A DNA stretch of 64,000 bases from Chromatiaceae bacterium (GTDB lineage: Bacteria; Pseudomonadota; Gammaproteobacteria; Chromatiales; Chromatiaceae), in the NCBI GenBank assembly GCA_024235395.1, contig JACKMK010000004.1, positions 310,001 through 374,000 on the forward strand. Direction: 5' to 3'. The notes below the pieces were generated by a model, which did no database searches, was not told the DNA's origin, and was given only the letters and a program-made list of their open reading frames with translations. The translations under genes and the position numbers were made by a program. Within the stretch, counting starts at the first letter, position 1; every line of letters begins with the position of its first letter. Shown piece by piece: positions 52,037 to 60,587 of this stretch.

Positions 52037-52489
52037 TCAGACCCGAATCATGCCGCCGGGATCCACCACAGGACCAGAGGTCGGGAAGTCCCGTGAAGAT
52101 ACGCGTCGATTCACTTCCACGGCGACCCTCACCATCTCGAGTACCAGCGCCTTGAGGCGTTCGGCGTTGACATGGACCGCCGGCAGCATGCTGAAGCCGT
52201 GAACCAGCTCCCCCGCCTGGTCGAGCCCGACTGTCATCAGATTCTTACTCCAGAGCACCTCGCCAACCTGCAGCAGGTAGATCAGCGCCTCGCGGTCATC
52301 CGGCCTGATCTGGGTGATCAGCACATGCACCCATAGGACGTCTGTGGGCTTGGCGCCGACGGTCAGCGTCACTTCGCAGTCGTCGAAGTACAGTGTGCGA
52401 CGCCCCTGCTCATCGAGCTTGAGGTCAGCAAATCCGAGCGCACGCCCAAACTCGGCAATCACTCGTGAAAGAAAGGATTCGCGCGCCAC
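52037..52489 (-). CDS. CesT-like class I chaperone
   Basis: A 150-residue protein with helix ARESFLSRVIAEFGRALGFA, strands RTLYFDDCEVTLTVGAKPTD, helix EALIYLLQVGEVLWSKNLMT, strand GELVHGFSMLPA and a C-terminal helix (ERLKALVLEMVRVAVEVN). I chose GTG 52489 because GCGGAGGCATC precedes it ideally and the frame upstream lacks chaperone pattern. It is the second gene of a two-chaperone minus-strand unit placed head-to-head with the effector at 53141. Confidence 0.82.
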   Translation of the reverse strand: MARESFLSRVIAEFGRALGFADLKLDEQGRRTLYFDDCEVTLTVGAKPTDVLWVHVLITQIRPDDREALIYLLQVGEVLWSKNLMTVGLDQAGELVHGFSMLPAVHVNAERLKALVLEMVRVAVEVNRRVSSRDFPTSGPVVDPGGMIRV

Positions 52490-52499
52490 GATGCCTCCG

Positions 52500-53021
52500 C
52501 TATGCCTTGATCGAACCGGGCCGGACGGAATCCTCGACGGGATGCCGGCCTTCGCCGGACAGTGAACCGTCGGCGATGGCGTCGCGCCAAGCAACGGCAA
52601 CGCTTATTGCGTCGGCGAGCGCCGCTTCCTGCTGCGCCGCGGATCGACCGGCGAGTAGCAGAAAGGTTGAGAAAACCACAGCCTCCGCCTCCGGATCGAC
52701 GCCGAATGTCCCACCTCCGGTCATGAACCAGTCATGATTCGCCTGCAACAGCCGCAACAGGGCGGCGTCGCCAACGGAAGCGATCGGCGCAATGGGGGTT
52801 ACGACGAGGACCCCGGGCCTGTCATCGACGTGGATCAACGTCAGCGTCAGCCCGGCATCGACATCGAGCGCCGCGATCCCTGCCTCGTCGAGACAGAACC
52901 CTTGCACGCCGAGACGTTCGCCGAGCGTGCGCAGCAGTGCCGAGATCGCTCCGGGATCCGACCTCAGATCCCCGAGTGCGGTGATCTCGACATCGAGTCG
53001 ATCCGCCGTTGTCGTGGACAC
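52500..53021 (-). CDS. CesT-like class I chaperone
   Basis: A 173-residue protein with helix SALLRTLGERLGVQGF, strands AALDVDAGLTLTLIHVDDRP and LVVTPIAPIA, helix DAALLRLLQANHDWFMTGGG, strand EAVVFSTFLLLAGR and a C-terminal helix (AALADAISVAVAWRDAIADG). GTG 53021 has a fine GGAGG site; an upstream ATG (53066) does not. The next chaperone begins 10 bases after its end. With the chaperone at 33295 it shares the helix pattern LL-x-x-N-x-DW, suggesting a common subtype. Confidence 0.82.
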   Translation of the reverse strand: MSTTTADRLDVEITALGDLRSDPGAISALLRTLGERLGVQGFCLDEAGIAALDVDAGLTLTLIHVDDRPGVLVVTPIAPIASVGDAALLRLLQANHDWFMTGGGTFGVDPEAEAVVFSTFLLLAGRSAAQQEAALADAISVAVAWRDAIADGSLSGEGRHPVEDSVRPGSIKA

Positions 53022-53140
53022 CCTGCCCTCCGGAATTTGGGATGACGTAACGAAACACCGCCGCAACGACGGGAAAACTGCGCTTCACCTATACTGCCAG
53101 AGTTGGAACCGCTTTCCCAAGCTCGGCTACGGAGACGACG

Positions 53141-55192
53141 ATGTCTTCAAACGAGAACGATGTCAGGAGCCGGCTGCCCACGACGCCTGCGACTACCCTC
53201 GGTACCGGAGCCGCCGAAGACGAGGAAAACTACTGGGAAGCCGGCCACGTCGATGGATTCGACGTCAGGGTTTCGCCCAAGGCGTCGGTAGTCCCGCTGC
53301 CGCTCGATGACGGCGGCATGTCAGCCCGGCGGCCCGATCGTCCGGAGCCCCTGGCCCCGGCACATGACCAAGACCGCCCGAAGATCAAAGCGAAAATCCC
53401 GCACCCGGCGAAGTACAGCCACTGGAAGAACGAGCGCGGTAGGGAGATTCGCCGCTCCCTGGCGGTCGGTGCGGCGGCAGGCACGTCGGCGTTCGGGAGC
53501 ACGGTATCGTTCGCGGCGGCCGGCTTGCTGTTCGGATCGCTGTTCGGTGGGCCGCTGATCGGCGGCGCCATCGGGCTCGGGGTAGGCGCCCTCGTGGGCG
53601 CCTACCTGGCGAGTAAGTCCGCCGACAAGGTGGAGTCATACTTCGAGCCCGAGGACCAGCGGCGCTTCAACGAACGCGCCCAGGCCAATCTCGAAGCGCT
53701 GGCGGCGCTAAAGACGCTGAAGGCGAAACACTGGCTCACCCAGCCGATCGCCGAGGGTTGGAGCAGGCTCAACGCCGACCAGCAGCGCCAGCTGATGACC
53801 CTCGATCCGGGTACCGATCTCACCCCGGCACAGGCCAGGGACGTTCAGGCACGCGTCATGCTGCGGGTCGGCCAGGCCATGACCGAGCAGGGGGCGAGCG
53901 CCGAGTACGCGATGCTCATCGCCCTGGATCTGAAATCCTCGCTGGAAGCGCAGCCTCGAAACGAGACGCCCGACGAACTGCCGCTGAAGGTCATTCCGAC
54001 ACAGGAACAACAGCATATCGAGCAACCGAACGCAGGACCTCTGACCCATGCAGATCTTTCGCCGCTCCCCGAGATCGGCGACCTGCGCGCGCTGAGCAGA
54101 CCCGACGCCGAAGCGATCCCGAAGCTGAAACGGTTGGTCCCGGCGAGAAGTCGGCGCGGTTTCGGCGCCGGCGCCGTCAACAGGTACCGCAACGACCAGC
54201 GCAACGCCAGACACGGCCGTCTGGATCACGAATCCAGCAGACTGCCACTGTTCAAAGACCCCGCGGTGGGTTTCGGCATCCTGTCGCAGGGTTTGGCCGC
54301 GGAGCGCCCGTCCGACGACGTCCCGCAGGACGAATTCAGAGCGGCGATTTCCGACACCTGCAAATCCGCGACGATCGGGCTGGGCATCATCGCACCGGGC
54401 CAAGTTGACGAATGGAAGCCCGCCTCCGGATTGACAGAGGATGATGTCGTTCGGTTCAACGCCCTTGGGGTCACGACCGCTGCGATACGTGGACGCCACG
54501 AGTCCCCGAACATCGGGCCGCCCCTGACCAAGCGCGACAAGGCCACACTGCAGCGGCAGCTGAACGATGCCAAACCCTGGCTCGAGTTCATGCGCCGGCG
54601 TGGCACGATATTGTCTGCCTATCGCCAGGCCTTTCAGCGCGACTTCCAGAACCTGTCGCGCTCGCCGAATCTGAAGACGCTGAACGAGACCCAAGCAAAG
54701 CTGGATGCCCTCGAGAGCGAGCTCGGAATGTTGCGGCGCTACGCAGACGACAAGACGGCGCGGGCGAGGGGGCCGGCCACCACCAGGTCCAACGCCGGCC
54801 AGAACGTCGATAACCGGCGCAAGGACATTGCGGACGACGCCAATTACCGGCAGATCAGGCGCAAGTTCCCCCAGGAAAGTGACCGCACGAATCGTGTGGA
54901 CGCTCTCCTGACACAGCGATCGTCGCTCAACGAGATCAGGACCGGAGCCAAAAGAAGATTCAAAAAAGAGGCGGCGCCGATGGTCGCGCGGTACGGGGCG
55001 TTCGGGTTTGACGGCGATCCTCACCATTGGAAACCCAATGCTGGCGGCGCCATCCACGATGGCCGCGGGCGCCAGGAGTTTCGTATCGCGACGATGCAAT
55101 CGAAGACCGTCGAGACCGTCGACTACGTCGAGCAACAGCTGTTACCCGAATTGCAGCAGCAGCTAGACGAGCTCCCGGCCTCTGACAAATAG
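53141..55192 (+). CDS. Predicted T3SS effector with glycine-rich membrane hairpin
   Basis: A 683-residue protein without a Sec signal. Residues 1-100 are polar and disordered. Residues 107-157 form a Gly/Ala-rich hydrophobic hairpin (TVSFAAAGLLFGSLFGGPLI; GAIGLGVGALVGAYLASKSA). The remainder is helical and basic. The segment after the hairpin (QRQLMTLDPGTDLTPAQARD, then VMLRVGQAMTEQGASAEYAM) parallels the equivalent segment of the effector at 34519, so the two are probably distant paralogues. It starts with ATG after GGAGACGACG, 119 bases from the divergent two-chaperone operon whose products probably serve it. Activity unknown. Confidence 0.72.
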   Translation: MSSNENDVRSRLPTTPATTLGTGAAEDEENYWEAGHVDGFDVRVSPKASVVPLPLDDGGMSARRPDRPEPLAPAHDQDRPKIKAKIPHPAKYSHWKNERGREIRRSLAVGAAAGTSAFGSTVSFAAAGLLFGSLFGGPLIGGAIGLGVGALVGAYLASKSADKVESYFEPEDQRRFNERAQANLEALAALKTLKAKHWLTQPIAEGWSRLNADQQRQLMTLDPGTDLTPAQARDVQARVMLRVGQAMTEQGASAEYAMLIALDLKSSLEAQPRNETPDELPLKVIPTQEQQHIEQPNAGPLTHADLSPLPEIGDLRALSRPDAEAIPKLKRLVPARSRRGFGAGAVNRYRNDQRNARHGRLDHESSRLPLFKDPAVGFGILSQGLAAERPSDDVPQDEFRAAISDTCKSATIGLGIIAPGQVDEWKPASGLTEDDVVRFNALGVTTAAIRGRHESPNIGPPLTKRDKATLQRQLNDAKPWLEFMRRRGTILSAYRQAFQRDFQNLSRSPNLKTLNETQAKLDALESELGMLRRYADDKTARARGPATTRSNAGQNVDNRRKDIADDANYRQIRRKFPQESDRTNRVDALLTQRSSLNEIRTGAKRRFKKEAAPMVARYGAFGFDGDPHHWKPNAGGAIHDGRGRQEFRIATMQSKTVETVDYVEQQLLPELQQQLDELPASDK

Positions 55193-55691
55193 TGAACTCT
55201 ACCGCCCTGGTGTGTTCTCTGAGATGTCACGGAAGTTTCTCGCCTGCCGTGATCCGCTATCGCGCAATCTCGATCACCCACCCGCGACGGCCTCTCGCCG
55301 GGCGCCGCCCAGGGTGACACCGCTCCCCGCTCCCTTCCGAGACGTATGGCGGCACCATCCAATGAGCCTCTGTGCCCGGCCTCGACCTATCCAGCGCAGG
55401 AGGGACTCGACCCGCGATGTAATGACGGTCGGGCTCACCGACGCCGAAAAGGCCAAGCGTGAGGTCGGGCCGATCTGCGCGCAGTTGTCGGTCCGCCCCG
55501 GCGACGTGCCGGGCGGACAGGTATGGCGGTCTTTTCCGCGGGGCGCAACCATGGGCCCGGCGCGGCGATTTTTGCCCGTGGTCGTCCGACAACAATAGAA
55601 CGGTCTCGGGTGGCCGCCGCAGCATTCCGCCGATCCACAGGCGCGCGACGGCTGGCCGCATTCGCAGGCCCTGTTGACTAAGGCTTTCCGT
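55193..55691. other. Right end of the effector region, no gene seen
   Basis: About 500 bases with only overlapping Arg/Pro-rich frames. It marks the transition from the T3SS island to the repeat-bounded mobile zone. No transposase or integrase remnant was recognised. Confidence 0.4.
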
Positions 55692-56075
55692 TCCACGAAT
55701 TCGACTGATGGAAGGTTTGGCGAGTCAGGAACATTTCGACCAACAGCACCGGCCGCGCATTAGCTTTCCTCGGTAGGCGGAGGAGGTGGATGCCACTGTT
55801 ACCCATGGACGAGGAGAAGATGCCAATATCTGCCGGCGCAACCAGTCCTTTTCCGATAACAGGGCTGTCAGGAGGAGCGAAAAAATCGGTCCCATTTCAG
55901 ATAATTGGTCAGCCAAACCGATTTGGGGGTATCTATGGGGGCATAATCGGCATTTCGCATTTTAAGCCATTGATTTAAAAAGTCTTGTGATTGTCGCCGC
56001 CTCCACCAATTTATCGCACATAACGCGCTGTTTTTAAAAGAATAATTTGAGTTTAATTTCCAATCTGGTACAGAT
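55692..56075 (+). repeat. Direct repeat A, attachment-site-like, ssrA 3'-tail
   Basis: This segment is a diverged copy of the one at 57250-57640. The best-conserved core (55919-56009) runs from CGATTTGGGGGTAT through GCATTTTAAGCCATTGATTT to GTCGCCGCCTCCACCAA. The last part equals the 3' end of a bacterial tmRNA (ssrA) gene, a common island integration target. G5TAT words upstream resemble integrase arm sites. The homology extends about 200 bases to the left of the core. Confidence 0.75.
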
Positions 56076-56176
56076 TTGCCCTGGAGCACGGGGGATTTGG
56101 AGCGTTTCTCTTTCCGCTGCCAGCAAAATTACCTTATCCCGGTGTATCGAACCCTAACGCCCGCTATTAGCTCGAC

Positions 56177-56227
56177 GTGGGGGTATTTTCGGGGGTACTT
56201 TCGAGCCCGCAATCGAAATACCCCCAC
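56177..56227. repeat. Imperfect inverted repeat of GGGGGTATTT arms
   Basis: GTGGGGGTATTTTCG (56177-56191) faces CGAAATACCCCCAC (56214-56227), with another GGGGGTA between. The same GGGGGTA word occurs in each att-like repeat, so these are probably recombinase or excisionase arm sites of a former integrative element. Confidence 0.55.
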
Positions 56228-56244
56228 GCGACGCGACAAGGCAG

Positions 56245-56400
56245 ATGACGACTGCCGGTAGCGGCGCAGGGTATTACGGCCGCCGCAAACTCAAGGAAGC
56301 CTGGCCGGTCGATGGCGATTCGTTGATCGCGGCACATGCCCTGGCCGCCGACATGACGCTTGTCGACGTTCTGAGCTGTGCTGACCGCTTTCATAAAACA
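56245..56400 (+). pseudogene. VapC (PIN-domain toxin) C-terminal remnant
   Basis: A short frame reads PVDGDSLIAAHALAADMTLV followed by DVLSCADRFHK. It resembles the C-terminal PIN-domain core of VapC toxins (D-x-LIAAHAL...TLV...) with the acidic residue preserved. The rest of the protein is absent and the frame runs on antisense to the TacT-like gene. It is interpreted as the scar of an older toxin-antitoxin module. Confidence 0.4.
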
Positions 56401-56897
56401 CGTCGTGCATCCTTGAGCAACAGAAGCAGCTGCCCCTCACGCACCGGCGACGATACGAAACCGAAACGGCGGTAGAACGCATCCGCGTCCGCATCGATCG
56501 GGTGCGTTAACAGTGCGCGAATTCCGGCTTGCTCGGCAATCAACAGCGTGCGCCGAATGGCATCCTGCAGCATGCCGACGCCAATGCCTTGACCTTGATA
56601 GGCGCGATCAACCGCGAGGCGGGCCAGCAGCACCACTGGGATTGGATATTGGCCCATGCCCTTGCGAATGCGTTCCGGGGCTTCAACACTGTCAACTTGT
56701 CCCACCGCGAGACTGAAGTACCCAGCGACCCGACGACCGTCGGCGACGACAAAGGTCTTAGCCGAACCGCTGGCCTGTGCCTGCCGCGCATGGCGGACCA
56801 GCCAGTCATCGAGACTCGCTATACCACAGTCGAAGTCATCGAGAAGATGATCTGCCGCCAGGGGAACTGGTGCGGCAAGATTCAGGTCTTGGGCCAC
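56391..56897 (-). CDS. TacT-like GNAT acetyltransferase toxin
   Basis: A 168-residue GNAT protein of the toxin subfamily that acetylates aminoacyl-tRNA and stops translation. It has the typical start (PLAADHLLDDFDCGIASLDD), the acetyl-CoA motif LARLAVDRAYQGQGIG and the C-terminal ADAFYRRFGFVSSP with a Tyr-Arg pair. The gene begins inside the end of the antitoxin gene (16-base overlap), the usual type II arrangement. It lies between repeats A and B. Confidence 0.9.
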   Translation of the reverse strand: MAQDLNLAAPVPLAADHLLDDFDCGIASLDDWLVRHARQAQASGSAKTFVVADGRRVAGYFSLAVGQVDSVEAPERIRKGMGQYPIPVVLLARLAVDRAYQGQGIGVGMLQDAIRRTLLIAEQAGIRALLTHPIDADADAFYRRFGFVSSPVREGQLLLLLKDARRVL

Positions 56898-57181
56898 GGC
56901 GCGCGATGGGCAAACAAATCGGCCAAGCCAGCATTGTCACGCTCCGGCTGCTCAAGCAGGTCAAGCAGGTCAAGCAGCGCCTGATATTGGCTACCCGAGA
57001 CCATGAACAACCGCTGATCGAGCAGCGTCTGCTCAGCAGCCTGGCAGGCTGCATCTAGAACGAAATCTGTGAGTGATTTGTGCGCCACCTCGGCTGCTCG
57101 GCGCAGCACAGCCTCCTGCTCCGGGGTAGCCCGCAGACCTAAACGCGATGAGCGTGAACTTGAAGTATTGGCAGAGCCCAT
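56882..57181 (-). CDS. TacA-like DUF1778 antitoxin
   Basis: A 99-residue DUF1778 antitoxin: an N-terminal ribbon-helix-helix (SRLGLRATPEQEAVLRRAAE; SLTDFVLDAACQAAEQTL) for dimerisation and DNA binding, then a C-terminal toxin-binding helix. A 9-base unit TCAAGCAGG, repeated about three times on the plus strand (56952-56978), codes the Leu/Asp-rich segment DLLDLL of that helix. It is expected to repress its own promoter upstream of 57181. Confidence 0.88.
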   Translation of the reverse strand: MGSANTSSSRSSRLGLRATPEQEAVLRRAAEVAHKSLTDFVLDAACQAAEQTLLDQRLFMVSGSQYQALLDLLDLLEQPERDNAGLADLFAHRAPWPKT

Positions 57182-57249
57182 GACGTTCTAACCATCGAGC
57201 CAACAATTGGCGTCATGTTAGTACAATTGACTAACGCCGTCTATTCCTC

Positions 57250-57640
57250 GAAACACGTGGTGGAAGATTTAGTCAGCCAGTAACATTTCGATCTACGGCA
57301 CCGGCCAATCATTAGCTCCGCCTCGGCAGGCGAAGGAGAGGGGGTGCCACTGTTACCCATGGACAAGGAGACGATGCCGGCATCTGCAGCGTAGTCAGCC
57401 CTGTGCCGGCAACAGGATTGTCAGGAAGAACGATAAAATCGGTCTGATTTCAGGCACTTAATCAACCGAGTCGATTTGGGGGTATCCGTGGGGGGCATAA
57501 TCGACTTTTCGCATTTTAAGCCATTGATTTATAAGGCAATGTGATTGTCGCCGCCTCCGCCAATTTATCTTTATTTTTCAGTCTATTATACGCGATTTCT
57601 AAAGCTGAACAGAAGTTTGTTTTTAGCTGAATGTGATTCC
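57250..57640 (+). repeat. Direct repeat B, attachment-site-like, ssrA 3'-tail
   Basis: The second copy of the att-like repeat. Its core (57472-57563) contains GGGGGTATCCGTGGGGGG, GCATTTTAAGCCATTGATTT and TGTCGCCGCCTCCGCCAA, one base different from the ssrA tail of copies A and C. The AT-rich stretch after the core (TTTATTTTTCAGTCTATTAT) matches the stretch near 61370 beyond the last copy. This shows that the cargo modules were inserted between a target end and its natural flank. It fills most of the gap between the toxin-antitoxin pair and the TOTE gene. Confidence 0.75.
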
Positions 57641-57845
57641 CAATCGCGGAGTTTCTGAGCCTCCCTCGACAGCCGCACCTGACGCCCCCTGCAGCTCGGT
57701 CCAATCCTACACTGGCTCGATGACGACGTCCGAAGTCAACGCCGGGCCTGATACAAACCCTTGTGGCTCAACGCCTATCAACCGAGGATTCGTATCATTT
57801 AGGCGCGAGCGGATATCGGTTTTCAGGAGGGGGACTACTGGCTCC

Positions 57846-60209
57846 ATGTCGAACGAATCCGACGAGCTAAAAAGGCTATGCGCCGAGAACGCGCGCCTGA
57901 TCGCCCTGCTCGAATCGCACGACATCGATTGGCAGAACGATCCGGCACCGACCGCCCAATCGGCTTCCCCACCACCCGAGCCATCCAATCTATCGACAGC
58001 GGAAAAGGTTGCGCTGTTTCGCCGCCTGTTCCGGGGTCGAACCGATGTGTATCCGGTGCGCTGGGAAAGTGCGACCACCGGCAAGTCAGGCTATGCCCCA
58101 GCGTGCGCCAACAAGTGGCGTCCCGGCATCTGCGAGAAGCCACGGATCAAATGCGCCGATTGCAGCAATCGTTCGCTAACACCCGTATCGGATGCGGTGA
58201 TCTACGGCCACCTTACCGGTGAGAAGACCATCGGCGTCTACCCTCTCCTGCAGGACGACACTTGCCATTTTCTTGCCGTCGATTTTGACAAGGCCGAATG
58301 GCGCGAAGACGCCAAAGCCTTCGTTCAAGCCTGCCGTGAGTTGGATGTGCCTGTTGCACCGGAGGTATCACGCTCGGGCAATGGCGCGCACGCGTGGATC
58401 TTCTTCACGACTGCGGTACCGGCACGCGGTGCCAGACGCCTGGGCACGGCCATCATCAGTTACACCTGCAGCCGCACCCGGCAGCTCAGCCTGACCTCGT
58501 ACGACCGGCTTTTTCCGAACCAGGACACCATGCCCAAGGGCGGCTTCGGCAACCTGATTGCCCTGCCCCTGCAGAAGAAATCCCGCGAAGCCGGGCACAG
58601 CGTTTTCGTCGACGACGACCTCATGGCTCATCCCGATCAATGGGGCTTCCTCGCATCGATTGACTCGATTTCATCGCTGGATATCGAGGCTGCGATCTTG
58701 CGCGCCACCGGCCCGATGCATCCGCTCGACGTCACCTTCATCGACGATGAGGACTTCGCAACACCTTGGAAGCGCCCAGCCCCCATCAAAGGGACACCTC
58801 CTGGACCATTGCGAGAGGCCCTCACCATCACTTTGGCGAACCTCGTTTGTTTCGAGAAGGCACGACTCACTCAACCACTGACCAACCGCCTGATTCGCCT
58901 CGCGGCCTTTCAGAATCCAGAGTTCTACCGGGCGCAGGCCATGCGCATGTCGGTTTGGGACAAGCCTCGAGTCATCGGCTGTGCTGAAAACTTCCCCCAA
59001 CACATCGGTCTCCCGCGCGGCTGCCTGGACGCCGCAGAGGAACTGCTTCGAAGCAACGGCATCCGCGCCGACATACAAGACGAACGGACAGACGGCACAC
59101 CTATCGACGTGGAGTTCGCCGGAACCTTGCGGCCAGACCAAGAAGATGCCGTTGCCGCCATGCTGCCTCACGATGTTGGCGTGCTCTGCGCACCGACCGC
59201 TTTCGGTAAGACTGTCACAGGGGCCGCGATCATTGCCCGTCGTCGTATCAACACGCTGATTCTGGTGCATCGAACTGAACTGCTCAGGCAATGGCAGGAA
59301 CGCCTGAACACTTTCCTCGGCATTGGAAAGGGAGTCATCGGCACCATCGGTGGCGGCAGGCGGAAACCCACGGGCAAGATCGACATCGCCGTGATGCAGT
59401 CGCTTTCACGCAAGGGCGAGGTTGATCCACTGGTCGAGGACTATGGCCAGGTCATCGTGGACGAATGTCACCATGTCGGCGCGGCCTCGTTCGACGCCAT
59501 CCTGAAAAGTGTCAAAGCACGCTACGTCCTCGGACTCACCGCAACCCCGATCCGCAGGGACGGCCAACAAGCTATTATCTTCATGCAGTGTGGGCCGATT
59601 CGACACGCCGCGTCATCTCCGGCCAGCGCGCCGCATGATCTCGAAGTCGTTCCGCGAACCCTTCCTCAGCGAACTCCGATACCGGACGACATCGGGATCC
59701 AGGAAGTATTTCGAACCTTGGCTGATGACCAAGAACGTACGGCCGCAATCGCCAACGAGACGAGACGTGCCGTCGAGGACGGTCGCAAAGTACTGGTGCT
59801 GACCGAACGCGCCAATCATCTCGACAGCATCAAGCGCTCGATCGAGGAATACAATCTTGAACCCCTCGTGCTGCACGGGCGCATGTCGAAAAAGCAGCGT
59901 GCAAATCTGATCGCCGAACTCGATGCACTGCCGCCTGACGCGCCGCGGATCCTACTCGCAACCGGGCGACTCGTCGGGGAAGGCTTCGACCATCCCCCGC
60001 TCGACACCTTGGTCCTGGCCATGCCGGTATCCTGGAAAGGCACATTGCAGCAGTACGCGGGCCGCTTGCATCGGGAACACGCTGACAAGACCGACGTTCG
60101 GATCATCGATTTCGTCGACACCAGCCATCCCGCATTGCTCCGAATGTGGGAGAAACGCGAGCGCGGCTATCGCGCGATGGGATACCGCATCGCCGAACCC
60201 TCAGCTTGA
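57846..60209 (+). CDS. TOTE-type conflict protein: primase (AEP) domain fused to DEAD/DEAH helicase
   Basis: A 787-residue protein. An N-terminal coiled coil (1-30) is followed by an archaeo-eukaryotic primase domain (about 50-300) with catalytic Asp146-x-Asp148 (LAVDFDKAEW), SRSGNGAHAW (His182) and a Cys-rich zinc-like cluster (CADC). A superfamily 2 helicase follows: Walker A APTAFGKT (Lys455), DECHH box (Asp539), LGLTATPIRRDG and the C-terminal QYAGRLHREH arginine-finger motif. This domain pair defines TOTE conflict systems, thought to act on invading DNA. It lies between repeats B and C with a toxin-antitoxin pair. An ATG at 57720 is in frame but lacks conserved sequence. Confidence 0.88.
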   Translation: MSNESDELKRLCAENARLIALLESHDIDWQNDPAPTAQSASPPPEPSNLSTAEKVALFRRLFRGRTDVYPVRWESATTGKSGYAPACANKWRPGICEKPRIKCADCSNRSLTPVSDAVIYGHLTGEKTIGVYPLLQDDTCHFLAVDFDKAEWREDAKAFVQACRELDVPVAPEVSRSGNGAHAWIFFTTAVPARGARRLGTAIISYTCSRTRQLSLTSYDRLFPNQDTMPKGGFGNLIALPLQKKSREAGHSVFVDDDLMAHPDQWGFLASIDSISSLDIEAAILRATGPMHPLDVTFIDDEDFATPWKRPAPIKGTPPGPLREALTITLANLVCFEKARLTQPLTNRLIRLAAFQNPEFYRAQAMRMSVWDKPRVIGCAENFPQHIGLPRGCLDAAEELLRSNGIRADIQDERTDGTPIDVEFAGTLRPDQEDAVAAMLPHDVGVLCAPTAFGKTVTGAAIIARRRINTLILVHRTELLRQWQERLNTFLGIGKGVIGTIGGGRRKPTGKIDIAVMQSLSRKGEVDPLVEDYGQVIVDECHHVGAASFDAILKSVKARYVLGLTATPIRRDGQQAIIFMQCGPIRHAASSPASAPHDLEVVPRTLPQRTPIPDDIGIQEVFRTLADDQERTAAIANETRRAVEDGRKVLVLTERANHLDSIKRSIEEYNLEPLVLHGRMSKKQRANLIAELDALPPDAPRILLATGRLVGEGFDHPPLDTLVLAMPVSWKGTLQQYAGRLHREHADKTDVRIIDFVDTSHPALLRMWEKRERGYRAMGYRIAEPSA

Positions 60210-60234
60210 AAGTATACGCAACTTGCGTATACTT
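60206..60234 (+). promoter_or_regulatory. Palindromic promoter-operator of a leaderless toxin operon
   Basis: TTGAAA (60206-60211) and TATACT (60228-60233) are separated by 16 bases and fit -35/-10 boxes. They overlap a perfect 25-base palindrome, AAGTATACGCAA-C-TTGCGTATACTT (60210-60234), the expected operator for the Xre-type antitoxin. Transcription should start about 7 bases after the -10, at the ATG of the toxin gene at 60240. Confidence 0.8.
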
Positions 60235-60239
60235 AACCA

Positions 60240-60587
60240 ATGAAACTGGTTTTCTTGGAAACCCCTTTGTTCACGCGCCTCCTCGGCGACTATCTGACCG
60301 ACGAGAGCTACCGGGAACTGCAGCGCGCGTTGATGGAGAACCCGGAAATGGGTGACGTGATGCCCGGCACCGGCGGGTTTCGCAAGGTCCGTTGGGAAGA
60401 CGCACGGCGCGGTAAAGGCAAACGAGGTGGACTGAGAGTCATCTATTACTACCTGTCAGCCGATCACCAAATTTGGTTCTTCACGCTCTATGACAAGGAT
60501 GAAGCCGCCGACCTGACGACCGAAGAGAAGAAGGTATTGAAGCAGGCCATCCAGGCCGAATTAGAGGCCAGGAGACGAAAGCCATGA
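60240..60587 (+). CDS. HigB/RelE-type toxin
   Basis: A 115-residue RelE-superfamily mRNA interferase of the HigB-like group (PF06296 type). It has FLETPLFTRLLGDYLTDESY, a basic core (FRKVRWEDARRGKGKRGGLR) and strands VIYYYLSADHQIWFFTLYDK. The toxin precedes the antitoxin, the usual HigBA order. The ATG directly follows the operator with no room for a ribosome site, so the mRNA is probably leaderless. Its stop overlaps the antitoxin start (ATGA). Confidence 0.88.
   Translation: MKLVFLETPLFTRLLGDYLTDESYRELQRALMENPEMGDVMPGTGGFRKVRWEDARRGKGKRGGLRVIYYYLSADHQIWFFTLYDKDEAADLTTEEKKVLKQAIQAELEARRRKP

Noticed and set aside
51784..52096. Possible PIN-domain remnant (AFTDASLVIAKR) upstream of the two-chaperone operon
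   Set aside because: Only about 30 residues are suggestive, no catalytic Asp set can be assigned, and no antitoxin is nearby.
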